A stretch of 64,000 nt of DNA from Sphingomonadales bacterium Ga0077557 (GTDB lineage: Bacteria > Pseudomonadota > Alphaproteobacteria > Sphingomonadales > Sphingomonadaceae): assembly GCA_001464615.1 (NCBI GenBank), contig LNFI01000028.1:1-64000 (forward strand), in the 5' to 3' direction. The notes beneath the pieces are model-generated. The model was not told where the DNA came from. It searched no databases and saw only the letters and a list, made by a program, of their open reading frames with translations. Shown in pieces: positions 46,560 through 54,693 of the stretch. Each line of letters starts with the position of its first letter. The first letter of the stretch is position 1. The translations under genes and the position numbers were made by a program.

Positions 46560-47846
46560 ATGATTCGGTTGGACACCCGCGCCCCCGATTTCGCCAGTGC
46601 ATTCACCGCACTCGTCAATGCACGCCGCGAAGCCGATGATGATGTCGCACGTGACGTCAGCGCGATTATCGCGCGCGTTCGCGATGAAGGCGATGCGGCG
46701 GTCGCCGCGCTGACGGTGCAGTTCGACGGCCATGATCTCGACAGCTCCGGCTGGCAGATCGACCTTGCCGATTGCCGTGCTGCTTATGATGCGCTCGATC
46801 CGGCCCTGCGCGCCGCGCTCGATCTCGCCGCCACGCGCATCACCACCTACCACGCGAAGCAACGCCCCGAAGGCAGCGACACGACCGACGACGCCGGTGT
46901 CCGCCTCGGCGCGCGCTGGTCAGCGGTAGAGGCGGCGGGCGTGTACGTTCCCGGCGGCCGCGCTGCCTATCCCTCCTCGGTATTGATGAATGCCATCCCG
47001 GCCAAGGTGGCGGGCGTTGACCGGCTCGTCATGGTCACGCCGACGCCGAAGGGGGAGATTAATCCGCTCGTGCTCGCCGCCGCGCATCTTGCTGGCGTCG
47101 ATGAAGTTTGGCGGATCGGTGGTGCGCAAGCCATTGCCGCGCTGGCGTATGGGACCGATCGGATCAAGCCGGTCGATGTCATCACTGGCCCCGGCAATGC
47201 CTGGGTCGCTGAGGCCAAGCGCCAGCTTTACGGTGTGGTCGGGATCGACATGGTCGCTGGCCCCAGCGAAATCGTCGTGGTGGCGGACGGCGCGAATGAT
47301 CCCGATTGGATCGCCGCTGACCTGCTCAGCCAGTCCGAGCATGACCCGACCAGTCAATCGATCCTGTTCACGGACGATGCCGGGTTTGCCGACAAGATTG
47401 CCGCCGCGGCAGAGGCGCAACTCGCCACGCTGGCCACCGAGCAGGTCGCCCGCGCCGCCTGGGACGCGAACGGTGCGATCATCCTGGTGCGCGACTTTGC
47501 CGAAGCGATGCCGCTCGTCGATCGCCTCGCGCCCGAGCATCTCGAACTCGCAGTCGATGATCCGCAGGCACTGTTCGACAAGGTCCGCCATGCTGGCTCA
47601 GTCTTTCTTGGCCGCCATACGCCCGAAGCGGTCGGCGATTATGTCGCTGGTCCCAACCATGTTCTCCCAACGGGCAGGCGCGCGCGGTTCTCATCGGGCC
47701 TGTCAGTGCTCGATTTCATGAAGCGCACCAGCTTCCTCCAGCTCGACGAGGCCAGCCTTGCCGCGATCGGCCCAGCGGCGGTGGCGCTGGCGGGGGCGGA
47801 AGGATTGCCCGCCCATGCCCGTTCGGTGGCGCTTCGGCTCGAATAA
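46560..47846 (+). CDS. hisD: Histidinol dehydrogenase
   Basis: 428 residues from the ATG one base after the hisG stop. Zinc and active-site segments are intact: VYVPGGRAAYPSSVLMNAIPAKVAGV, GPGNAWVAEAKRQLYGVVGIDMVAGPSEI, LLSQSEHDPTSQSIL, and the C-terminal HTPEAVGDYVAGPNHVLPT. It catalyses the last two steps of histidine synthesis. Confidence 0.97.
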   Translation: MIRLDTRAPDFASAFTALVNARREADDDVARDVSAIIARVRDEGDAAVAALTVQFDGHDLDSSGWQIDLADCRAAYDALDPALRAALDLAATRITTYHAKQRPEGSDTTDDAGVRLGARWSAVEAAGVYVPGGRAAYPSSVLMNAIPAKVAGVDRLVMVTPTPKGEINPLVLAAAHLAGVDEVWRIGGAQAIAALAYGTDRIKPVDVITGPGNAWVAEAKRQLYGVVGIDMVAGPSEIVVVADGANDPDWIAADLLSQSEHDPTSQSILFTDDAGFADKIAAAAEAQLATLATEQVARAAWDANGAIILVRDFAEAMPLVDRLAPEHLELAVDDPQALFDKVRHAGSVFLGRHTPEAVGDYVAGPNHVLPTGRRARFSSGLSVLDFMKRTSFLQLDEASLAAIGPAAVALAGAEGLPAHARSVALRLE

Positions 47847-47858
47847 TTCTCCCCACTA

Positions 47859-47941
47859 TCCGTTCATCCTGAGCGACCTTGAGGGGCGTGCCGCTAGCGC
47901 CGCGCAGGGTATCTCGACTTCGCTCGACACGAACGGTTTGG
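47859..47941. repeat. Dispersed palindromic intergenic repeat, copy 1
   Basis: The left arm CGTTCATCCTGAGCGACCTT and the right arm (ATCTCGACTTCGCTCGACAC followed by GAACGG) form an imperfect inverted repeat in the hisD-nusB gap. A related copy is at 60296-60372. This type of CGTTCG...GAGCGAAGTCGA repeat recurs between genes in sphingomonads as far as I recall. Confidence 0.65.
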
Positions 47942-47973
47942 GATTTGATGACAACCCGGCCTATGGAAATCGC

Positions 47974-48444
47974 ATGACCAAATCCAACCCCCGCACCGCT
48001 GCCCGCAGCAAGGCCCGCGCCGCCGCCCGGCTTGCCGCTGTCCAGGCGCTTTACCAGCATGACATGGAACAGACCCCGCTCGCGCAATTGCTGCATGAGT
48101 TCCACAATCACCGGCTTGGTGCCGAGATTGAGGACGCTCAATATGCCGAGGCCGATGTCGATTTCTTCGATGACGTCGTCAAAGGCGTGTTGGCGCGCGG
48201 GGGAGAGATTGATGCGACGATCGCGGGCAAGCTCGCCACTGGCTGGACGCTCGAACGCCTCGACAAGCCGATGAAGGCGATTTTGCGGTGCGGCACTTAT
48301 GAGTTGCTTGCGCGCGCCGATGTGCCGACGGGGGCCGTGATCACTGAATATGTCGATGTGGCGCACGCCTTTTACGACAAGCGCGAATCGGGATTCGTGA
48401 ATGGCCTGCTTGACGCAATCAGCAAGGTTGTCCGGGCAAGTTAA
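47974..48444 (+). CDS. nusB: Transcription antitermination factor NusB
   Basis: 156 residues from the ATG at 47974. KARAAARLAAVQALYQHDMEQTPLAQLLHEF at the start and LDKPMKAILRCGTYELLARADVPTGAVITEYVDVAHAFYDKRESGFVNGLLDAI at the end are the NusB signature. An all-helical RNA-binding protein acting with NusE in rrn antitermination. Confidence 0.95.
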   Translation: MTKSNPRTAARSKARAAARLAAVQALYQHDMEQTPLAQLLHEFHNHRLGAEIEDAQYAEADVDFFDDVVKGVLARGGEIDATIAGKLATGWTLERLDKPMKAILRCGTYELLARADVPTGAVITEYVDVAHAFYDKRESGFVNGLLDAISKVVRAS

Positions 48445-48454
48445 GGGTGGCGCG

Positions 48455-48631
48455 GTGAGCGACATCATCAATCTGCGGACCGCCCGCAAGGCGAAGGCGC
48501 GCGCGGCGGCCGAGGCGACGGCCTGCGCCAATCGTGCTGCCTTCGGGCGCACCAAAGCAGAAAAATCCGCACGCGCCACCGAAGCCGCGCGCACCGATCG
48601 CGCGCTGGATGGAGCCAAGCGAGAAAAGTGA
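48455..48631 (+). CDS. DUF4169 family small protein
   Basis: 58 residues starting GTG, eleven bases after nusB, with AAGGGTGG upstream. SDIINLRTARKAKARAAAEATACANRAAFGRTKAEK followed by a charged helix is the DUF4169 pattern of alphaproteobacteria. Probably helical; function unknown. Confidence 0.8.
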   Translation: MSDIINLRTARKAKARAAAEATACANRAAFGRTKAEKSARATEAARTDRALDGAKREK

Positions 48632-48654
48632 CCGGGCCGACGCCTGGCCAGCGC

Positions 48655-48701
48655 CATTATGTAAGGCCTTTCTTTTTGCCGTTCCCGACGATTACATAAT
48701 G
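48655..48701. promoter_or_regulatory. Perfect 10-bp inverted repeat upstream of a secreted-protein gene
   Basis: CATTATGTAA at 48655-48664 and TTACATAATG at 48692-48701 are exact inverted copies separated by 27 bases. They lie 30 bases upstream of the next ATG. They could be an operator or a hairpin; no T-run follows. Confidence 0.4.
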
Positions 48702-48730
48702 ACGAAGCACGCTGACAGGATGTGAAAACA

Positions 48731-49267
48731 ATGATCGTCAAATCCGGTAAGATGCTTTGTTTAGCCGTCGTTGCGCTGGCTTTCGCTGGTCCAACCGAAG
48801 CAGAGCAGCCGATATTGCAGGATGCGCTGCTGGATAAGCTGGAGGGTGCTTGGGTCATTACCGGGACCGTCGCGGGCGAGGCGACGACCGATGACCTCGA
48901 CGTTGAATGGGTGAATCAGCACCAGTATCTTCGCTTACACGAAGTTTCACGCGATCGGCGGCCGAATGGCCGACCAAGATATGAGGCGACGGTTTACATT
49001 GGGTGGAATCAGCCAACGGCCAAATATGGCATTGTCTGGCTGGACGACTTTGGCGGACTATCGACCCAGTCTATCGGACTTGCTTCCAAAACTGGCGACC
49101 AGCTCCCCTTCGTGTTCACCAACCCCGACGGCAGCTTTACGCGAACAACGATGACCTACAATCCGACAACCAAGGGCTGGACGTGGACGATTGACGAGGA
49201 TCGCGCCGGCACGCTCTCCCGGTTTGCGGCGTTGACGCTGACGCGGGCGGAAGGCGCGAAGCGGTAA
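48731..49267 (+). CDS. Hypothetical exported protein, DUF1579/lipocalin-like
   Basis: 178 residues from the ATG at 48731, ten bases after AGGA; a GTG at 48722 is too close to that site. The signal peptide is KMLCLAVVALAFAGPTEAE. LDKLEGAWVITGTVAGEATTDDLDVEWVNQHQYLRLHEVS and later TMTYNPTTKGWTWTIDED fit the small beta-barrel proteins annotated DUF1579-like. Function unknown. Confidence 0.65.
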   Translation: MIVKSGKMLCLAVVALAFAGPTEAEQPILQDALLDKLEGAWVITGTVAGEATTDDLDVEWVNQHQYLRLHEVSRDRRPNGRPRYEATVYIGWNQPTAKYGIVWLDDFGGLSTQSIGLASKTGDQLPFVFTNPDGSFTRTTMTYNPTTKGWTWTIDEDRAGTLSRFAALTLTRAEGAKR

Positions 49268-49794
49268 TCCTCAGCTTTTTTGGCCTCCCTGCCCAGCGCG
49301 GAGCCTTTCGCCCCCCTATCTGCCGTTCGTTGCCCTCATCCAACCGACAAGTTGGACGGTCGCTCATCATGCTGGCGCAAATGTGCCGTTCGTTAGCTGT
49401 CTTCAATACCAAGCGCTTGAGAGCTGGCTGCTCAGCGGCGTTCGGACCTATAAACTGGGCAAAGTCGACCGAAACGGCGGGTAACGACAATGCGTCGTGA
49501 TCATCGAAGGTCGATAAATGATATCGTTTATCAATAAATCCCTTGACGAACGGGCAGACATGGCGCATTGATAATCGATAAACATATGTCAGGCTTTCGA
49601 TATGCCTTAACCGCTCATTGCACGTGTTGCCGCTCTGGCCTCAATCATCGTTGGTACCGCGCCCGCCACAACGATCGTCGATTGCTGGATGGCGCCAACG
49701 CAGGGTCCTTCCTCGGTCATCCCCGTCGCCGAGATCGGATAGCTTGAAAGCCTTCGACGCCCCATTGCCGTTCGCCAAGACTGGAGACTTTCTC
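49268..49794. other. Gene-free stretch carrying regulatory dyads upstream of the DUF2975-XRE pair
   Basis: 527 bases with no credible gene. An AT-rich island at 49505-49605 holds related dyads (ATATCGTTTATCAAT at 49521-49535 and ATTGATAATCGATAA at 49567-49581) around a TTGACG at 49543-49548. The flanks (49268-49500, 49610-49780) look like degenerate intergenic sequence. Confidence 0.5.
49521..49581. promoter_or_regulatory. Candidate operator/promoter for the DUF2975-XRE operon
   Basis: The sites at 49521-49535 and 49567-49581 are inverted copies with 13 of 15 positions matching, on either side of TTGACG (49543-49548); GATAAT at 49570-49575 could be a -10 at a long 21-base spacing. The ATG lies more than 210 bases downstream. 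Binding by the XRE protein encoded below is an inference. Confidence 0.35.
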
Positions 49795-50343
49795 ATGACC
49801 GAGAGTTCAAAAGACGCCCTACTCCTTTCCGGAAAATTGCTGACCAAGCTCCTTCAAGGGGCAAGCGCACTGGTAGGAGGCATTGTTTTTATCCTCATTC
49901 CTGTTGTCGTGCTCGTCAGCAACGACATGCTGCCTGGGCTTGGCGGTGCGAATAAAGGTGGTGTGATAGAGGCATCTCCCGTTTCGGCTGTAGCTTTATT
50001 GACCCTTATGTCGCTGATCCTTGCGGCGCTGTTTCAGTTCTTTGGCAAGCTGCGCGCCATTATCGTGAGCGCCGGCGAAGGTGACCCGTTCACGCCCGAA
50101 AATGCGAAACGCCTGAACGTGATGGCGTGGCTATTTCTCGGTGTGAAGATTCTCGCCGTGATTGTCGGAGGGCTGCGCTTTTACGTCGCCAACCTGGTGG
50201 ACAAGGGAGCGGACAACGGAAAGTGGCCCGATTTCAGCATTTACGATCTCGATGCAGTCTTGATTGTCATCGTCCTCTTTATTCTCGCTCGCATTTTTCG
50301 TCACGGGGCCGCGATGCGCGCGGATCTGAAAGGGACCGTCTAA
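49795..50343 (+). CDS. DUF2975 family membrane protein
   Basis: 182 residues from the ATG at 49795 (GGAG upstream). Four TM helices: residues about 20-40 (ALVGGIVFILIPVVVLV), 65-85 (AVALLTLMSLILAALFQFF), 115-135 (WLFLGVKILAVIVGGLRFY) and 150-168 (DAVLIVIVLFILARIF), with GDPFTPENAKRLNVMAWL between, the DUF2975 hallmark. The stop TAA shares a base with the ATG of the XRE gene, the standard arrangement for this pair. Function unknown. Confidence 0.88.
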   Translation: MTESSKDALLLSGKLLTKLLQGASALVGGIVFILIPVVVLVSNDMLPGLGGANKGGVIEASPVSAVALLTLMSLILAALFQFFGKLRAIIVSAGEGDPFTPENAKRLNVMAWLFLGVKILAVIVGGLRFYVANLVDKGADNGKWPDFSIYDLDAVLIVIVLFILARIFRHGAAMRADLKGTV

Positions 50344-50570
50344 TGCCAGCCGATGACGAGGGCACATCAATCACGGTTAAGCTCGACGACCTGCTTCACG
50401 AGCGGCGCATGACCTTAACCGAACTGGCCGATCGCGTCGGGCTGACGCTTGCGAATCTCTCGATCCTAAAGACCGGCAAGGCCAGGGCGATCCGCTTCTC
50501 CACGCTGCAAGCGATCTGCCGCGAATTGCAGTGCCAGCCGGGCGACCTGCTGATCTACGAGGAAGATTGA
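50343..50570 (+). CDS. Small XRE-family (YozG-like) transcriptional regulator
   Basis: 75 residues, almost entirely a helix-turn-helix: LDDLLHERRMTLTELADRVGLTLANLSILKTGKARAIRFSTLQAICRELQCQPGDLLIY. Coupled (TAATG) to the DUF2975 gene. Such partners probably autoregulate the pair. Confidence 0.92.
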   Translation: MPADDEGTSITVKLDDLLHERRMTLTELADRVGLTLANLSILKTGKARAIRFSTLQAICRELQCQPGDLLIYEED

Positions 50571-50612
50571 ACGACGGACGTTAGCGCACGACGGCGTCGT
50601 CATGCACCAAGA

Positions 50613-50987
50613 TTACATTGGCGCAGCAGCTTGCGCAGGTTTGCGCGCGCAGATCACCAGAACCTTCATCGTTGTTTGCGGCGTCCCAAACACAGGGGTT
50701 GCCCGGCCGGTCGGAAGATCGCGCAGCAACTCCATTACCTTCGGCGGAAGTGTAGAGAAGGGCAAAGAATCATTCTCGGTAATTTCAGCGTTCAGCGACT
50801 GGCCGATCTGGCGCGCTTCCTCGCAAGTACGGATCGCACTCGTCACCGTCCGAAAATTCTTGACCGTGTCATTGCTTGCCGGAACAGCCAATTGCAGGAG
50901 GTGCAAAACGTCCTCCTCCGGCGCCGAAGATAGTGCTGTCATCAAGAGCGAAGCCGAAAGCACGAGACCGTAAACCATGTATCCCAT
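50613..50987 (-). CDS. Hypothetical exported protein, SurA/PPIase-tail-like
   Basis: 124 residues with a signal-like N-terminus (GYMVYGLVLSASLLMTALSSAPEE). The rest (SAIRTCEEARQIGQSLNAEI...LRDLPTGRATPVFGTPQTTMKVLVICARK) resembles the C-terminal part of sphingomonad SurA-type peptidyl-prolyl isomerases, without the rest of that protein. It could be a stand-alone gene or a remnant. No clear ribosome site. Confidence 0.5.
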   Translation of the reverse strand: MGYMVYGLVLSASLLMTALSSAPEEDVLHLLQLAVPASNDTVKNFRTVTSAIRTCEEARQIGQSLNAEITENDSLPFSTLPPKVMELLRDLPTGRATPVFGTPQTTMKVLVICARKPAQAAAPM

Positions 50988-51267
50988 CCACCATTACTGT
51001 TCCGTCTGAGGGTTGGTATATGCGGTAAGCCTGAACGCAGCCTGATTTTTCTGCCATCGGCTCTGACCATTGCAGACCCGCAGTATCGCTCGCCAATAAC
51101 TCCCTCGAATCAACCACACCGCCTTCCGGCCAGCTTTGTTCGCAAGTTGTAGCAAATCCAAACAACGACATAATCGTTGGATTTCGCATCTGATCAGCTT
51201 ATTTATGATCATGTCGCTTTTACACCCAAAAGCAGACACCGCCGCCAACCCGCGCTACCACCGCCCC

Positions 51268-52200
51268 ATGACCGAAGCCGATTTCCTCACCGCCTTGCGC
51301 ACGCTCCCGCTCCATCCCGGTGCGCAGGGCCTTTCGGACGATGTCGCGCGCTTGGGCAACTCCGTCTTCACCACTGATACGATGGTGGAGGGAGTGCATT
51401 TCCTCAGCACCGATCCCGCATATGATGTCGCGTGGAAATTGCTGGCGGTGAATCTGTCCGATCTTGCCGCCAAGGGCGCTGATCCGGTCGGCGTGCTGCT
51501 CAACTATCCGCTCGGAAAAGACGCATGGGATCGCGCCTTCCTCGCCGGGTTCGACGCGGCGCTGCGCCAGATGGGGTGCCAACTGCTCGGCGGGGATACC
51601 GTGTCGCTGCCTCCGGGCGCGCCGCGCGTGTTGACGCTTACCGCGATCGGCCACGCCACCCACGCCCCCAGCCGCAGCGGTGCGCGGGTGGGGGACGGGT
51701 TGTTCGTCACCGGCACGATCGGCGATGGGGGAGCCGGATTGACGATCGCGAAGCGATTGGCCGGCGATCCCGCTGGCCTCGCGATTGCGCAGGGCGCGCC
51801 GGGTCCTGATGCATTACTGAACGCCTATCGTCGCCCATTGCCCCGGCTGGGGGAGGGGCGAATCCTCGCCGCGCACGTCCATGCGATGATGGACGTGTCC
51901 GACGGGCTGTTGATCGATGCCGCGCGGATGGCGACCGCGAGTGGCCTTGCGCTGACGATCGATCTGGCCGCCATGCCGCTATCCGATGCGTATCGCAGCC
52001 ATGCCGGGGACGATCGTACAGCGCGGCTGGCCGCTGCGACGGCGGGGGATGATTACCAGCTCTTGTTCGCGGCAACCGCCACGCTGGCGGTGCCAGCGCG
52101 ACGGGTCGGCGCGTTTTCGACCGGATCGGGCCTCACGCTGGTTGATGGCGGCGATCCGGTGCCGTTGCCCGTCCGACTCGGATATCTGCACGGCGTCTGA
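51268..52200 (+). CDS. thiL: Thiamine-monophosphate kinase
   Basis: 310 residues from the ATG at 51268 (the frame opens at 51136). LSDDVARL, TTDTMVEGVHFL, WKLLAVNLSDLAAKGADPVGVLL, GGDTVSLP, DVSDGLLIDAARMA and GDDYQLLFA are the ThiL/AIR-synthetase-fold motifs. It phosphorylates thiamine monophosphate to the diphosphate. No TPP riboswitch was seen upstream. Confidence 0.95.
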   Translation: MTEADFLTALRTLPLHPGAQGLSDDVARLGNSVFTTDTMVEGVHFLSTDPAYDVAWKLLAVNLSDLAAKGADPVGVLLNYPLGKDAWDRAFLAGFDAALRQMGCQLLGGDTVSLPPGAPRVLTLTAIGHATHAPSRSGARVGDGLFVTGTIGDGGAGLTIAKRLAGDPAGLAIAQGAPGPDALLNAYRRPLPRLGEGRILAAHVHAMMDVSDGLLIDAARMATASGLALTIDLAAMPLSDAYRSHAGDDRTARLAAATAGDDYQLLFAATATLAVPARRVGAFSTGSGLTLVDGGDPVPLPVRLGYLHGV

Positions 52201-52206
52201 CGGCGC

Positions 52207-52234
52207 TTGCGCTCCCGACAGCGCCCATTATAGG
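52207..52234 (+). promoter_or_regulatory. Candidate promoter for hppA
   Basis: TTGCGC at 52207-52212 and TATAGG at 52229-52234, 16 bases apart, about 84 bases before the hppA ATG, which itself has GGGGAAGG upstream. Confidence 0.35.
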
Positions 52235-52317
52235 TCCCTCGCACAGGGATAAGCTGAAGGGGGTACACGCCTGCGTCAAGGCGGCCATCAGCACAAAAAC
52301 GGGGAAGGATTTCGCGA

Positions 52318-54474
52318 ATGACGATCGTCTATGCGGCCATGGTTTGTGGGCTGCTGGCTGTGCTCTACGGCATTATCACCAGTCGACAGGTACTTGCTGC
52401 CCCGGCGGGCAATGAGAAGATGCGCGATATCGCCGCTGCTGTGCAGGAAGGCGCGCAGGCCTATCTTGGTCGCCAGTATCGGACGATCGCCATTGTCGGC
52501 GTGATCATGCTCGCGCTGGTCTGGCTGTTGATCGACGGCATGGGCGCACCCGTTTCGGCGGTCAGCTTCGCCATTGGCGCAATCCTTTCCGGCGTCGCCG
52601 GCTATATCGGCATGAACATCTCGGTCCGCGCGAACGTCCGCACGGCAGAGGCGGCGCGCACCTCGTTGCAGGGCGGCCTGACCATGGCGTTCCGCGCGGG
52701 CGCGATCACCGGCATGCTGGTGGCGGGGCTCGGTCTGCTCTCGATTTCGGGCGTGTTCTGGTATCTGGCCGGGCCCGATGGCGCGAATGCCGGTGCACAG
52801 ATCGTCGTCAAGGCGCTGACGGGCCTTGCTTTTGGCTCCTCGCTCATCTCGATCTTCGCGCGTCTCGGTGGCGGTATCTTCACCAAGGCCGCAGACGTCG
52901 GCGCCGATCTGGTCGGCAAGGTTGAAGCCGGAATCCCCGAGGATGACCCCCGCAACCCCGCGACCATCGCCGATAACGTCGGTGACAATGTCGGCGACTG
53001 CGCGGGTATGGCTGCCGATTTGTTCGAAACCTATGTCGTCACCTTTGGCGTGACGATGATCTCGGTCGCCCTCGCCCTCGCCAATGCCGACAAACTGCTT
53101 GAAGTGATGACCCTGCCGCTGATCGTCGGCGGCGTGTGCATCATCACCTCGATCATCGGTACTTATGCGGTCCGCTTGGGCAGCAGCAACAACATCATGG
53201 GCGCGCTTTACAAGGGCTTCTGGCTCAGCGTCGGCCTGTCGGTGCCTGCCATTTATTTCGCCACGCAATATACGCTGGGCGACATGAATGCAGTGATCGG
53301 CGGCAACAGCTTCCTCGACGGCGGCGCACTGACGGCGGAGGCAGCGGCAGGGGTCGCGGCAACCACCACCACCGGCATGGCGCTGTTCTGGTGCATGATG
53401 ATTGGTCTGGCCGTCACTGGCCTGCTGGTTTGGATCACCGAATATTACACGGGCACCGGCTTCCGCCCGGTGCGCAGCATCGCCAAGGCGTCGGAGACCG
53501 GCCATGGCACCAACGTGATCCAGGGCCTCGCCGTCAGCCTTGAATCGCCTGCACTGCCGACGCTGGTCATCGTTGTCGCGGTGATCGCGGCTTATCAGCT
53601 CGCGGGCGTGATCGGCATTGCCTTTGCCGCAACCGCGATGCTGGCGCAGGCCGGCATGGTCGTGGCGCTCGACGCTTATGGCCCGGTGACCGACAATGCC
53701 GGTGGCATTGCCGAAATGGCTGGCCTGCCCGACGATGTGCGCCACCGCACCGATGCGTTGGATGCGGTCGGCAACACCACCAAGGCGGTGACCAAGGGCT
53801 ATGCGATTGGCTCAGCGGCGCTGGCGGCACTGGTGCTGTTCAACGCCTATACGTCGGACTTGGCGCGCGACTTCCCGTCGCTCACCGTCAACTTCCAGCT
53901 CAGCAACCCTTATGTCATCGTCGGGCTGCTGCTCGGCGCGCTGCTCCCTTATCTGTTCGGGGCGATGGGCATGACGGCAGTTGGGCGTGCAGCCGGGTCG
54001 GTCGTAGAAGACGTCCGCGCGCAGTTCCGTGACAATCCGGGCATTATGGCTGGCACCAGCCGCCCCGATTATGCCCGCACCGTGGACTTGGTCACCAAGG
54101 CAGCGATCGCCGAGATGATCGTCCCCAGCCTGCTGCCCGTGCTCAGCCCGATCGCAGTGTATTTCATCATCACCGGCGTGGCGGGTCAGGCAGAGGGCTT
54201 TGCGGCGCTCGGCGCGATGCTGCTTGGCGTGATCGTCTCGGGCCTGTTCGTCGCCATTTCGATGACCTCGGGCGGCGGCGCGTGGGACAATGCCAAGAAA
54301 TATATCGAGGACGGCAATCATGGCGGCAAGGGGAGCGAGGCGCACAAGGCCGCTGTTACCGGCGACACCGTCGGCGATCCGTACAAGGATACGGCAGGCC
54401 CCGCGGTCAACCCGATGATCAAGATCACCAACATCGTCGCGTTGCTGCTGCTCGCGGCGCTAGCGGCAGGGTAA
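52318..54474 (+). CDS. hppA: Membrane-bound proton-translocating pyrophosphatase, K+-independent type
   Basis: 718 residues, about 16 TM helices. It couples PPi hydrolysis to H+ pumping across the inner membrane. PPi-binding and catalytic segments: [54 protein letters not shown], and near the C-terminus [46 protein letters not shown]. In [19 protein letters not shown] the Lys after GNTT (Ala in K+-dependent enzymes) and the following Thr mark the K+-independent class. Confidence 0.97.
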   Translation: MTIVYAAMVCGLLAVLYGIITSRQVLAAPAGNEKMRDIAAAVQEGAQAYLGRQYRTIAIVGVIMLALVWLLIDGMGAPVSAVSFAIGAILSGVAGYIGMNISVRANVRTAEAARTSLQGGLTMAFRAGAITGMLVAGLGLLSISGVFWYLAGPDGANAGAQIVVKALTGLAFGSSLISIFARLGGGIFTKAADVGADLVGKVEAGIPEDDPRNPATIADNVGDNVGDCAGMAADLFETYVVTFGVTMISVALALANADKLLEVMTLPLIVGGVCIITSIIGTYAVRLGSSNNIMGALYKGFWLSVGLSVPAIYFATQYTLGDMNAVIGGNSFLDGGALTAEAAAGVAATTTTGMALFWCMMIGLAVTGLLVWITEYYTGTGFRPVRSIAKASETGHGTNVIQGLAVSLESPALPTLVIVVAVIAAYQLAGVIGIAFAATAMLAQAGMVVALDAYGPVTDNAGGIAEMAGLPDDVRHRTDALDAVGNTTKAVTKGYAIGSAALAALVLFNAYTSDLARDFPSLTVNFQLSNPYVIVGLLLGALLPYLFGAMGMTAVGRAAGSVVEDVRAQFRDNPGIMAGTSRPDYARTVDLVTKAAIAEMIVPSLLPVLSPIAVYFIITGVAGQAEGFAALGAMLLGVIVSGLFVAISMTSGGGAWDNAKKYIEDGNHGGKGSEAHKAAVTGDTVGDPYKDTAGPAVNPMIKITNIVALLLLAALAAG

Positions 54475-54522
54475 GAACGCGCGCATCTTTGCTTTCCCGG
54501 TGCGGGACTGTTGGCACCTCGG

Positions 54523-54558
54523 CCCGGCCTGCGGTGGTTGACCTGACCGCAGGCCGGG
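54523..54558 (+). terminator. Strong hairpin after hppA, no T-run
   Basis: CCCGGCCTGCGGT (54523-54535) and ACCGCAGGCCGGG (54546-54558) form a perfect 13-bp GC-rich stem with a 10-base loop, 48 bases after the hppA stop. No poly-T follows, so termination would have to be Rho-assisted or the hairpin may protect the transcript end. Confidence 0.45.
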
Positions 54559-54589
54559 TCCAGCACCATGACCAGGCCTGATCGACTTC

Positions 54590-54625
54590 GGCACTGTGGC
54601 GGTGGACTGACACCGCTACAGTGCC
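54590..54625 (+). promoter_or_regulatory. 15-bp inverted repeat upstream of the Slam-like gene
   Basis: GGCACTGTGGCGGTG (54590-54604) and CACCGCTACAGTGCC (54611-54625) pair over 15 bases with a single mismatch around GACTGA. It ends 68 bases before the ATG at 54694. It could be an operator dyad or a 5'-UTR stem-loop. Confidence 0.45.
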
Positions 54626-54693
54626 AATCGCCTTTGAGGGGAAACCCGATCGACGGCTGAAAACGGATCGCTTCGCTGTCTTTGGGGGGAAAG

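Noticed and set aside
49137..49568. Minus-strand open frame of 143 codons between the exported-protein gene and the DUF2975 operon
   Set aside because: It overlaps the end of the exported-protein gene, covers the AT-rich regulatory island and has no domain; the translation looks like degenerate intergenic sequence.
50869..51189. Minus-strand open frame of 106 codons between the SurA-tail-like gene and thiL
   Set aside because: It overlaps the 50613-50987 gene by about 120 bases, has no ribosome site and no recognisable motif. It could be a decayed gene, but evidence is too weak to list.
51190..51267. TPP riboswitch upstream of thiL
   Set aside because: Looked for the conserved CUGAGA and ACCUG blocks; not found.
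52288..53745. Minus-strand open frame (485 codons) opposite hppA
   Set aside because: His/Asp/Gln-rich translation typical of antisense to high-GC membrane-protein codons; hppA on the plus strand is certain.
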